From: Streptomyces sp. STR69
GTDB lineage: Bacteria; Actinomycetota; Actinomycetes; Streptomycetales; Streptomycetaceae
Length of the DNA: 64,000 bases
Assembly (NCBI RefSeq): GCF_024519455.1
Contig: NZ_JALJRY010000002.1
Location: 393,966 to 457,965, forward strand
Direction of reading: 5' to 3'
Shown here: piece by piece, positions 7,738-15,911 of the stretch
Layout: each line of letters starts with the position of its first letter
How positions within the stretch are numbered: the stretch's first letter is position 1
Notes under the pieces: model-generated
Seen by the model: only the letters and a program-made list of their open reading frames with translations
Told to the model about the DNA's origin: nothing
Database searches by the model: none
Made by a program: the position numbers and the translations under genes

Positions 7738-9273
7738 GTGCACAATTTCGCGAGCATCCTCGATTACCACCTGGCGCAGCGGCCCGAGGCCGTCGCCGTC
7801 GTCCAGGACGAGCGTTCTCTGACCGTCCGTCAACTGCACGAGCGGGTCAACCAGTTGGCGGCCGGCCTGGCGGAGCTCGGCGTCGGGCGCGGCGATGTCG
7901 TAGGTCTGCTGCTCTACAACCAGCCGGAGTTCCTGGAGCTGGTGTACGCCAGCAACCGGCTCGGCGCGGTCTTCCTGCCGCTCAACTACCGCCTCTCCGA
8001 AGAGGAATGGCAGTACATCCTGGGGCACGCCCAGGCCAAGGTGATCGTCACCGAGCCGGAGTTCGTCCGGGCGGTGGAGCGCAGTGCCGGGTGTCTGACC
8101 GATCTGGAGCACCGGGTGCTGATCGGCGGGGGCGAGCTGCCCGAGGAGCCGTGGACCGACTACGAGGAGTTGCTGGCCCGGCACAAGGGGGAGCGGGTGG
8201 AGCCCGTGGACGTCGAACTCGACGATCTTCAGCGGCTCATGTACACCTCCGGCACCACCTCACGGCCCAAGGGCGTCCGCATCACCTACGGAAACCTTGA
8301 GGCCAAGAACCTCGCCCACATCGTCCACTTCGGTCTCACGGCGGCGGACACCACTCTGGTGTGCGGCCCGCTCTACCACGTGGGCGGTCTGGACATGCCG
8401 GCCCTCGGGGTCCTCCACGCGGGCGGGAGTGTCGTGCTCCAGCGGAAGTTCGATCCGCAGGGCGTGCTGGACGCGATCGAGAAGCACCGGGTCACCAACG
8501 TGTGGCTGGCGCCCGCCATGGTCAACGCGGTTCTTGAGGTCCCGGGCCGGGAGGAGTACGACACCAGCTCGGTGCGCTTCATCCTCGGTGGCGGCGAGAA
8601 GACTCCCGAGCCGGTGCTGCGGCGCATCATGACCGCGTTCCCCAACGCCTGGTTCGCCGACGCCTACGGCCTGACCGAGACCGTCTCCGGCGACACCTTC
8701 CTCGACCGGGCGCATGCGCTGTCGAAGCTGGGCTCGGTCGGGCGTCCCGTGCCGCAGACGCGCGTGCGGATCGTCGACGACACGGGCGTCGAGGTTCCGG
8801 CCGGCGAGCTCGGCGAGATCACGCTGCGCGGGCCGAAGGTCTTCGCCGGGTACTGGCGGGACGAGAAGGCCACGGCGGCTGCGCTCCGGGACGGTTGGTT
8901 CCACACCGGTGACATCGGGCACGTCGACGAGGACGGCTTCCTCTATATCGACGACCGGAAGAAGGACATGATCGTCTCGGGCGGCGAGAACATCGCCACG
9001 CCCGAGGTGGAGCGCGTGCTGTACGAGCACCCGGCCGTTCTGGAGGCCGCCGTGGTCGGGCTCGACCATCCCCGGTGGGGTGAAGTGCCGCGCGCCTTCG
9101 TGGTGTTCAGGCCGGGCGAGGGCGCCGGCGCGGAGGAGCTGCGGGAGTTCTGCCGGGCCCGGCTCGCGAAGTTCAAGGTGCCGGCCCGCTTCGACATCGT
9201 CGACGAGTTGCCCCGTACCCCGTCCGGCAAGGTCCTCAAGCGGACCCTGCGCGACATCCCGACGGAGGGCTGA
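7738..9273 (+). CDS. AMP-forming acid-CoA ligase
   Basis: The 511-aa ANL-superfamily enzyme would activate a carboxylic acid to its CoA thioester using ATP. The phosphate-binding loop is YTSGTTSRPKGV. The adenine-binding region is YGLTETVSGD, followed by the hinge region DRKKDMIVSGGENIATPEVE. The catalytic C-terminal lysine lies in PRTPSGKVLKRTLRD. The start is GTG 7738. The length and all core motifs suit a medium-chain or aromatic/alicyclic acid ligase. The SDR gene begins three bases after its stop, so the two are co-transcribed. It is the entry enzyme expected for the surrounding beta-oxidation-type genes. Confidence 0.92.
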   Translation: MHNFASILDYHLAQRPEAVAVVQDERSLTVRQLHERVNQLAAGLAELGVGRGDVVGLLLYNQPEFLELVYASNRLGAVFLPLNYRLSEEEWQYILGHAQAKVIVTEPEFVRAVERSAGCLTDLEHRVLIGGGELPEEPWTDYEELLARHKGERVEPVDVELDDLQRLMYTSGTTSRPKGVRITYGNLEAKNLAHIVHFGLTAADTTLVCGPLYHVGGLDMPALGVLHAGGSVVLQRKFDPQGVLDAIEKHRVTNVWLAPAMVNAVLEVPGREEYDTSSVRFILGGGEKTPEPVLRRIMTAFPNAWFADAYGLTETVSGDTFLDRAHALSKLGSVGRPVPQTRVRIVDDTGVEVPAGELGEITLRGPKVFAGYWRDEKATAAALRDGWFHTGDIGHVDEDGFLYIDDRKKDMIVSGGENIATPEVERVLYEHPAVLEAAVVGLDHPRWGEVPRAFVVFRPGEGAGAEELREFCRARLAKFKVPARFDIVDELPRTPSGKVLKRTLRDIPTEG

Positions 9274-9276
9274 GCC

Positions 9277-10074
9277 ATGACGGAAGCGAACGACGTGAAT
9301 GGCGTGAACGACGTGAACGCCCAACTCCGCCTCGACGGGCGGACGGTGTGGGTGACGGGCGCGGGGAAGGGCCTGGGCCGGGCGATCACTGTCGCCCTGT
9401 CCCAGGCGGGTGCCACCGTGGCGGCAACGGCCCGTACCGCGGCGGACCTCGAGAGTCTGGAGGCCGAACTCGCCGCGCACGGCGGCAAGGTGCTGGCGCT
9501 GCCCGGCTCGGTCGCCGACTCCGCCGTCGTACGGACCATCGTCGAGCGCATCACCGACGGCACCGGCCGTCTCGACGCGGTCGTCAACTGCGCAGGTACG
9601 AGTCCCCACTTCACCCGCAGCGAGCGGGTCACCGACGAGGACTGGCAGCAGGTCCTCGACGTCAATCTCCAGGGCACCTTCTACTGCTGCCGCGAGGCCG
9701 GCAAGGTGATGCTGGAGCAGCGTTCGGGCTCGATCGTCAACGTCTCCTCGGTGCACGCCCGAACCGGCTTCGAGCGGATCGCCGCCTACGCGGCCAGCAA
9801 AGGCGGGGTCGAGGCGCTGACCAAGGCCCTCGCCGTCGAGTGGGCCGACCGCGGGGTGCGGGTCAACGCCCTCGCGCCCGGCTACTTCCACACCGACCTC
9901 AGCTCCGGCCTGCTGGCCAGCCGCTGGGGCCAACGCATCGTCGACAGCACGCCGTTGGGCCGCGTCGGCGAGGTGGAGGAGCTCGGCGGCGCCGCCGTCT
10001 TCCTCGCCTCGGACGCCTCGCGCTTCGTCACCGGGACGACGCTCACGGTGGACGGCGGGTGGACCGCGCGGTAG
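9277..10074 (+). CDS. Short-chain dehydrogenase/reductase (FabG-like)
   Basis: The 265-aa classical SDR has the cofactor motif TGAGKGLGRA, NAG-region VNCAGTSP, the catalytic Ser in SIVNVSSVHA and YAASKGG. The C-terminal GGWTAR ending is typical of FabG-like enzymes. It would oxidise a 3-hydroxyacyl-CoA or an alicyclic hydroxyl group. The start ATG follows GGAGGG and lies three bases from the ligase stop. The N-terminal extension reads MTEANDVNGVNDVNAQ, encoded by a small internal duplication. The 3' end of the gene is the first unit of a tandem repeat that continues beyond the stop. Confidence 0.9.
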   Translation: MTEANDVNGVNDVNAQLRLDGRTVWVTGAGKGLGRAITVALSQAGATVAATARTAADLESLEAELAAHGGKVLALPGSVADSAVVRTIVERITDGTGRLDAVVNCAGTSPHFTRSERVTDEDWQQVLDVNLQGTFYCCREAGKVMLEQRSGSIVNVSSVHARTGFERIAAYAASKGGVEALTKALAVEWADRGVRVNALAPGYFHTDLSSGLLASRWGQRIVDSTPLGRVGEVEELGGAAVFLASDASRFVTGTTLTVDGGWTAR

Positions 10075-10120
10075 GGGGCGGATCGACCGAGCGGTAGCGG
10101 GCGGGTGGGCCGCACAGTAG
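10054..10120 (+). repeat. Three tandem degenerate 21-bp units with 23-bp period at the SDR 3' end
   Basis: Units lie at 10054-10074, 10077-10097 and 10100-10120. The first, beginning GGCGGGTGGACCGCGCGG, encodes the last residues and stop of the SDR. The next two are diverged copies, each ending in TAG. The rest of the gap to 10325 shows no further gene or clear signal beyond the ribosome-binding site of the LuxR gene. Confidence 0.75.
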
Positions 10121-10325
10121 ATGGCCGGTTCGCCTGCGGTGGCTGGGGCTTCAGGTGGGGAAGGAGGCGCTCGCCCGTGCGCCGTTCTGTCCGTGAAGTG
10201 GCTTGAAGAAGCACGGCCGCCCCGGCATCGTGCAGTTGGGGGACGCGGTCCGAATCGTTGGCGGTAGTGCGACTTCGTGGCCTGAACTCTTCCGTTGACG
10301 CGGTGCTCAAGGGGGAGGGATCCGC

Positions 10326-13103
10326 ATGCCGGGACGGATGCCGGAAACGGTGTTTCTGGGCCGTGAGGACGAACTCGCGAGGATGGCCGCCCGGCTGCGT
10401 CGCGCCGGGCACAGCGAACCCCAGGTCGTGGTTGTCGACGGACCCGCGGGGATCGGCAAGACCTCGCTGGTGCGCCGGTTCCTGACGGATCTGGGTGCGG
10501 CCCACCGGGTGCTGCGGGCCAGCGGTTCGGAGGGCGAGGCGGATCTGCCGTACGGCGTGCTGGCCCAGCTGGTGGCGGGCCTCGCCGACGAACCGGACGC
10601 TCCCCTGCGGGACTTGAACGGCTGCGGGCGGGCCGGCTCCGCACTGCCGGATCCGATCGGCGTCGGCTCCGCGCTGATCGACGCCCTCGGCCGGGCCCAG
10701 GACCGGTCCCCGGTCGTCCTGGTGATCGACGACATGAACTGGGCCGACACACCCTCGCTGCACGCACTCACCTTCGTCCTGCGGAGGCTGCGCGTGGACC
10801 GGGTGCTGACCTTGCTGGCGGCCCGCGACACCGTAGACCCGCGACTGCCCGCGGGACTGCGCCGGGTCCTGGCCGAGGACGGCACCCTCAGGCTGACCCT
10901 TGACGGACTCAGCGTCGACGAACTGGCCGAACTCGGCCGCGAGTTGGGCGCCGCCCCACTGTCGCGGCGGGCCGCCACCCGGCTGCAGGCGCACACCCAC
11001 GGCAATCCGCTGCACACCCGCGCCCTGCTCGACCAGGTCCCCCGTGACGTCCTCGCCGCGAGCGACGCCGCACTGCCGGCCCCGCGCAGCTACGCACGCC
11101 TCGTCAACGACGGACTCGCCGCATGCACCGTCCCCGCCCAGCGACTCGTGGCCGCGGCCAGCGTGCTCGGTATGTCCAGCCCGCTCCACAAGGCCGCGCG
11201 GGTCGGGGAGGTGACCACCCCGCTGGACGCCCTGGAGGAGGCGGTGGCCGCGGGACTGCTGGCCGAGGAACCCGCCGTCGACCTGCCCCGGGCGACCTTC
11301 GCCCACCCGCTGCAACGGGCCGCCGTCTACCAGGGGTTGGGGCCGCGCCGACGCTCGCATCTGCACGAGGCGGCGGCCCGGCTCGCGGACGAACCCGCCG
11401 AGGTGCTCCGCCACCGGGCCCGCGCCGCCGTCCAGCCCGACGCCGGCCTCGCGGACGAACTGGCCGCGTACGCCGCCCGGCAGGCCGACGAGGGCGCCTG
11501 GTCGGCGGCTGCCGCCTACCTCATGTCGGGTGCCCGGCTGACCGCCGACCGCACCCGCGCCGAGGAACGCACCGTCCAGGCGGTGGAGTACCTGCTGCTC
11601 GCGGGAGACGTCGGCCAGGCTGTCGAACTCACCGACACCGTACGGGGGTTGCCGCGGACCGCGCAGCAGCAGTACGTGCTCGGACGCCTCGCCCTGGAGT
11701 CCGGCCGCCAGGACGAAGCCCGCCGGGAACTGACCGCCGCCTGGCGCAGCCGGAGCGCCGACACCGAGCCGGGGACCGTCCGGTGCGTCGCCGAACAGAT
11801 GGCATGGCTGTGCCTCATCCAGAGCGACGCGCACGGCGCGGTCAGCTGGGCCCGCCGGGGACTCGACACCGGACCCGGCGACCGGGCCTCGCTCCTGCGC
11901 GACGAACTCACTCTCGCGCTGGCGCTGACCGGGCGGTTCGACGAAGGGCTCAAAGCCGTCGCGGACCTGCCCGAACACGGCCCCTACTCGGGCGCCAAGG
12001 AACTCGACGGACTGTTCGCGCGCGGTGCGCTGCGCATGTGGAACGGGGAGTACGACGCCGCCTGCCGCGACCTGAGCGAGTCCTGCGCCGCGCACCGCAA
12101 GGGCGGTCTGCCGTCGGTGGTCGCGCCCTCCCTGGGCTATCTCGCCGACGCCGAGTACCGCGCCGGACGCTGGGACGAGGCCATCGCCCACAGCACCCAG
12201 GCCGTGTCCCTGGCCGAGGACACCGACCACATGTCGATGCTGGCCCTGGCCCACGCGGTCGCCGCGTACCCGCTCGCGGGCCGCGGCGACTTCCCCGCCG
12301 CACGCGAGCACGTCCGGTGCGCCATCGACTACGCGAACCGGCTCGCCGACGCCAACGACCTGGCGTACGCGATGAGCGCACTGGCCCTGCTGCGGGCCGC
12401 CGAGAGCGACCACGCGGGCGTGGTCGAGGCGCTGAGTCCGCTGCTCGGCCCGGAACTGGCCTACCGCGACGCCATCGACGAACCCGGGGTCTTCCCCTGG
12501 CGCCATCTCCTGGTCGAGGGCCTGCTCCGCACGGGCCGCCCGCGCGAGGCGGAGGCGGTGCTCGTGCCGTACGAGAGTCTGGCCGAGGCCCGTGGCCGCT
12601 GGCCCGACATGGCCGCCGCCGCCCGCTGCCGCGGCATGGTCGAAGGGGCCCGCGGCGACACCGACGCCGCCGAGCGGGCCTTCCGGGCCGGACTGCGCCA
12701 CTGCGGACAGGACACCACCTGCTGGGAGCGGGCACTGCTGCACCTCGCCTACGGCGCGTTCCTGCGCCGCGGCTCCAAACGCGGTGCCGCCGCCGTCGAA
12801 CTCGACGTGGCCTGGGCCGCGTTCACCCGGCTGGACGCGGTGCCCTTCCTGGAGCAGTGCCGGACGGAACTCGCCGCCTGCGGACGCACCTCGGCCCGCC
12901 CCCGCACCGCCTCGCACTCGGTGCTCACCCCGCAGGAACTCACCGTGGGCAGTCTCGCCGCTCAGGGCCTGAGCAACCGGCAGATCGCCCGTGAGCTGGC
13001 CCTCAGCATCAAGACCATCGAGTACCACCTCGGCCACATCTACGCGAAGCTCGGCCTCACCTCACGCGTGGGCCTCGTCGCCGCCCTGGCACCCTCACCC
13101 TGA
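10326..13103 (+). CDS. Large LuxR-family ATP-binding regulator (LAL)
   Basis: The 925-aa regulator has an N-terminal AAA-type ATPase (Walker A GPAGIGKTS at residues 39-47; Walker B LVIDDMNWAD near 135). A long central region of TPR-like helical repeats follows. The C-terminal LuxR helix-turn-helix (about 860-920) contains LTPQELTVGSLAAQGLSNRQ and KTIEYHLGHIYAKLGL. MalT-like LAL proteins are pathway activators that respond to small molecules and ATP. The start ATG has GGGGGAGGG upstream. The gene stands alone between the catabolic island and a convergent unknown gene. It could regulate either neighbour or distant genes. Confidence 0.93.
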   Translation: MPGRMPETVFLGREDELARMAARLRRAGHSEPQVVVVDGPAGIGKTSLVRRFLTDLGAAHRVLRASGSEGEADLPYGVLAQLVAGLADEPDAPLRDLNGCGRAGSALPDPIGVGSALIDALGRAQDRSPVVLVIDDMNWADTPSLHALTFVLRRLRVDRVLTLLAARDTVDPRLPAGLRRVLAEDGTLRLTLDGLSVDELAELGRELGAAPLSRRAATRLQAHTHGNPLHTRALLDQVPRDVLAASDAALPAPRSYARLVNDGLAACTVPAQRLVAAASVLGMSSPLHKAARVGEVTTPLDALEEAVAAGLLAEEPAVDLPRATFAHPLQRAAVYQGLGPRRRSHLHEAAARLADEPAEVLRHRARAAVQPDAGLADELAAYAARQADEGAWSAAAAYLMSGARLTADRTRAEERTVQAVEYLLLAGDVGQAVELTDTVRGLPRTAQQQYVLGRLALESGRQDEARRELTAAWRSRSADTEPGTVRCVAEQMAWLCLIQSDAHGAVSWARRGLDTGPGDRASLLRDELTLALALTGRFDEGLKAVADLPEHGPYSGAKELDGLFARGALRMWNGEYDAACRDLSESCAAHRKGGLPSVVAPSLGYLADAEYRAGRWDEAIAHSTQAVSLAEDTDHMSMLALAHAVAAYPLAGRGDFPAAREHVRCAIDYANRLADANDLAYAMSALALLRAAESDHAGVVEALSPLLGPELAYRDAIDEPGVFPWRHLLVEGLLRTGRPREAEAVLVPYESLAEARGRWPDMAAAARCRGMVEGARGDTDAAERAFRAGLRHCGQDTTCWERALLHLAYGAFLRRGSKRGAAAVELDVAWAAFTRLDAVPFLEQCRTELAACGRTSARPRTASHSVLTPQELTVGSLAAQGLSNRQIARELALSIKTIEYHLGHIYAKLGLTSRVGLVAALAPSP

Positions 13104-13109
13104 GGGCCC

Positions 13110-13137
13110 GCCGGCCCGGGGTACTCCCCGGGCCGGC
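13110..13137. terminator. Perfect 12-bp hairpin terminator
   Basis: GCCGGCCCGGGG (13110-13121), loop TACT, and CCCCGGGCCGGC (13126-13137) lie directly after the LuxR gene stop and before the end of the convergent unknown gene. It can act in both directions. Confidence 0.88.
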
Positions 13138-13157
13138 CCAGGACGATGCCCCCGTGT

Positions 13158-13559
13158 CTACGGCTCGATCAGGAACAGGTCGCTGGTCTCGAAGTCGGCG
13201 TCGAAGTTCCGCAGGCCGACGAGGAGGTAGGCGTACACCTGACACAGGTGCCCGGCGCGCCCCTTCAGCGCGGCCGGCTCCACGTGGTACTGGAATTTCT
13301 GGTCCTCCTGAGGCCAGTTGGCGTCCATGAAGGAGCCCTTCGTGGGGCCCGCCGCCTTGAAGGGAATGTTGTTGTTCGCGGTGATGTCACGCACGATGAT
13401 CTCCGCCTGGTACTTGCCGCCGAGCCCCAGGAGCGTGGATCCGCACTCCGCCTCCAGCACGATCTCGATCTCCCCGGAAGCCTCGAACGTCACGTCCGCG
13501 ATGGTGCTCTTCGGCCGTCGGGTGAACACCCGCACCAGCTCGACATCGTTCGGTCCCAT
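13158..13559 (-). CDS. Conserved protein of unknown function, 133 aa
   Basis: I do not recognise a named family. The likely start is ATG 13559, with AGGGAG six bases upstream, giving MGPNDVELVRVFTRRPKSTI. The protein lacks a signal peptide or membrane segment. It alternates short hydrophobic strands (IEIVLEA, YQAEIIVRDI, HLCQVYAYLLVGL) in a pattern suggesting a soluble beta-sandwich. Codon use matches neighbouring genes. It is convergent with the LuxR regulator and divergent from the peptidase operon. Confidence 0.7.
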   Translation of the reverse strand: MGPNDVELVRVFTRRPKSTIADVTFEASGEIEIVLEAECGSTLLGLGGKYQAEIIVRDITANNNIPFKAAGPTKGSFMDANWPQEDQKFQYHVEPAALKGRAGHLCQVYAYLLVGLRNFDADFETSDLFLIEP

Positions 13560-13759
13560 GGTCGTCTCCCTTGCGTTCCCCGAAGACGGCGAGCGGCTCG
13601 TGGATGGAGCGGCTTCGACCGTCACCTGCACGCGGACTCTAGGAACGGCGCCCGGGTCCACGCCCCAGAGGCGAGGTCGGGGATAACCCTGGCGTGGGGA
13701 CACCAGGGGGTGCGGCGCTTCCTGGTGGGCCGCATCGTCGACGCGTAACGTGACGCAGC

Positions 13760-14593
13760 ATGAAGATCCTGATCAGCGCCGACATGGAGGGTGCCACCGG
13801 CGTCACCTGGCCCGCCGACGTGTTGCCGGGGACACCCCAGTGGGAGCGGTGCCGTTCGCTGTTCACCTCGGACGTGAACGCCGCCGTCCTCGGCTTCTAC
13901 GACGGCGGCGCCGACGAGGTGCTCGTCAACGAGGCGCACTGGACGATGCGCAACCTGCTGCTGGAGCGACTCGACGAGCGCACCGAGATGCTCACCGGAC
14001 GCCACAAGTCGCTGTCCATGGTGGAGGGCGTGCAGCACGGCGACGTCGACGGCATCGCGTTCGTCGGCTATCACGCGGGCGCCGGCATGGAGGGCGTCCT
14101 CGCCCACACCTACCTCGCGAACTCGATCACCGGGGTGTGGCTGAACGACGTCCGCGCGAGCGAGGGACTGCTCAACGCGCATGTCGTCGCCGAGTACGGG
14201 GTACCGGTGATCCTGGTCACGGGTGACGACGTGGCCTGCGAGGACGCCCTCGGGTACGCGCCCGGGGCGCTGAAGGTCGCCGTCAAGGACCATGTGTCGC
14301 GGTACGCGGCCGTGTGCCGGACACCGGCCAGGACGGCCGCCGACATCCGTGCGGCGGCGAAGGAGGCGGCGACGCTGGCGGTCCGTCAGGAACCGGTGCG
14401 GGGAGGGCCGTTCACCGTCGCCCTCGAATTCGACGCCGAACATCTCGCGATGGCAGCGACCGTCGTACCGGGTGTCGGCCGGGTCGGGGAGCGGAAGGTC
14501 GCCTACACCAGCGACACCATGTACGAGGGGATCCGAACCTTCAAGGCGGTCACCACGATCGTCTCGGCCGCGGTGGAGGAGCAGTATGGCTGA
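13760..14593 (+). CDS. M55-family D-aminopeptidase
   Basis: The 277-aa protein begins MKILISADMEGATGV, the hallmark of the M55 (DppA) family: zinc-dependent peptidases that release N-terminal D-amino acids such as D-Ala from short peptides. D8 and E10 are the expected first metal ligands, and further His-containing motifs (VNEAHWTM, FVGYHAGAG) follow at family spacing. Its stop overlaps the start of the M20 gene by 8 bp. It is the first gene of a four-gene peptidase operon, consistent with turnover of D-amino-acid-containing peptides derived from cell wall. Confidence 0.92.
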   Translation: MKILISADMEGATGVTWPADVLPGTPQWERCRSLFTSDVNAAVLGFYDGGADEVLVNEAHWTMRNLLLERLDERTEMLTGRHKSLSMVEGVQHGDVDGIAFVGYHAGAGMEGVLAHTYLANSITGVWLNDVRASEGLLNAHVVAEYGVPVILVTGDDVACEDALGYAPGALKVAVKDHVSRYAAVCRTPARTAADIRAAAKEAATLAVRQEPVRGGPFTVALEFDAEHLAMAATVVPGVGRVGERKVAYTSDTMYEGIRTFKAVTTIVSAAVEEQYG

Positions 14594-15896
14594 CATCGAC
14601 GCGCGGGCACTGGACGAGGTCGTCACCTTCACCTCGGACCTCATCCGCATCGACACGACCAACCGGGGCGGCGGCGACTGCCGGGAGCGCCCGGCCGCCG
14701 AGTACGCCGCCGAGCGACTGGCCGGCGCCGGCCTCGAACCCACCCTCCTGGAACGCACCGAGGGCCGCACCAACGTCGTCGCCCGCATCGAGGGCACCGA
14801 CCCCTCGGCGGACGCGCTGCTCGTCCACGGTCACCTCGACGTCGTACCGGCGCAGGCCGAGGACTGGACCGTGCACCCCTTCTCCGGCGAGATCCGCGAC
14901 GGCGTCGTGTGGGGGCGCGGCGCCGTCGACATGAAGAACATGGACGCGATGATCCTCGCCGTCGTCCGCGCCTGGGCCAGACAGGGCGTACGGCCGCGCC
15001 GCGATCTCGTCATCGCGTTCACCGCCGACGAGGAGGCCAGCGCCGAGGACGGCTCCGGATTCCTCGCCGACCAGCACCCCGGGCTCTTCGAGGGCTGCAC
15101 CGAAGGCATCGGCGAATCGGGGGCGTTCACCTTCCACGACGGCGGCGGCCGGGAGATCTACCCCATCGCCGCCGGCGAACGCGGCACCGCCTGGCTGAAG
15201 TTGACCGCGCACGGCCGGGCCGGCCACGGCTCCAAGGTCAACCACGAGAACGCGGTGACCCGCCTGGCCGCCGCGATCACCCGCATCGGCGAACACGAAT
15301 GGCCGCTGCGGCTCACCCCGACCGTCCGCGCGGCCCTCACCGAACTCGCCGCCCTGTACGGCGTCGACCCCGACCTCGGCGACGTGGACGGGCTCCTCGC
15401 CAAGCTCGGTCCGGCGGCGAAACTCGTCGAGCCCGTCGTCCGCAACAGCGCCAACCCGACCATGCTGAACGCCGGTTACAAGGTCAACGTGATCCCGGGC
15501 GAGGCCGTGGCCCATGTCGACGGACGCTATCTGCCGGGCGGCGAGGACGAGTTCCGCACCACCCTGGACCGGCTCACCGGACCCGACGTCGACTGGGAGT
15601 TCCACCACCGCGAGGTCGCCCTCCAGGCCCCGGTCGACTCACCGACGTACGCCCGAATGCGGGCCGCCGTCGAGGAGTTCGCGCCCGAGGGGCATGTGGT
15701 GCCGTACTGCATGTCCGGCGGCACCGACGCCAAACAGTTCTCACGCCTCGGCATCACCGGCTACGGCTTCGCACCGCTGAAGCTCCCCGAGGGCTTCGAC
15801 TACCAGGCACTGTTCCACGGAGTCGACGAACGGGTCCCCGTCGAGGCACTGCACTTCGGTGTCCGCGTCCTGGACCGCTTCCTGAGGACGGCTTAG
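14586..15896 (+). CDS. M20-family metallopeptidase / deacylase
   Basis: The 436-aa enzyme has the M20 metal-site motifs in order: HGHLDVVP, WGRGAVDMKNM, and TADEEAS with the catalytic Glu. The dimerisation lid domain follows around KLTAHGRAGHGSKVNHENA. ATG 14586 lies inside the last codons of the D-aminopeptidase gene (8-bp overlap), so translation is coupled. M20 enzymes of this length hydrolyse dipeptides, acylated amino acids or succinyl-diaminopimelate-like substrates. Context points to peptide salvage; the exact substrate is open. Confidence 0.9.
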   Translation: MADIDARALDEVVTFTSDLIRIDTTNRGGGDCRERPAAEYAAERLAGAGLEPTLLERTEGRTNVVARIEGTDPSADALLVHGHLDVVPAQAEDWTVHPFSGEIRDGVVWGRGAVDMKNMDAMILAVVRAWARQGVRPRRDLVIAFTADEEASAEDGSGFLADQHPGLFEGCTEGIGESGAFTFHDGGGREIYPIAAGERGTAWLKLTAHGRAGHGSKVNHENAVTRLAAAITRIGEHEWPLRLTPTVRAALTELAALYGVDPDLGDVDGLLAKLGPAAKLVEPVVRNSANPTMLNAGYKVNVIPGEAVAHVDGRYLPGGEDEFRTTLDRLTGPDVDWEFHHREVALQAPVDSPTYARMRAAVEEFAPEGHVVPYCMSGGTDAKQFSRLGITGYGFAPLKLPEGFDYQALFHGVDERVPVEALHFGVRVLDRFLRTA

Positions 15897-15911
15897 CAAG
15901 TGGGGGAGAAC

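Noticed and set aside
9277..9325. Repeated Asn-Asp-Val-Asn at the SDR N terminus
   Set aside because: It is a short coding duplication without evidence of function.
8260..13037. Long antisense open frames of 800-1050 codons opposite the ligase, SDR and LuxR genes
   Set aside because: Their translations are rich in Arg, Gly, Val and Asp with no family motif, and the plus-strand genes have full catalytic motifs and ribosome-binding sites.
10326..13103. LAL regulator as sign of a nearby antibiotic cluster
   Set aside because: No PKS, NRPS, terpene or RiPP core gene is in the window. The ligase and SDR nearby fit catabolism.
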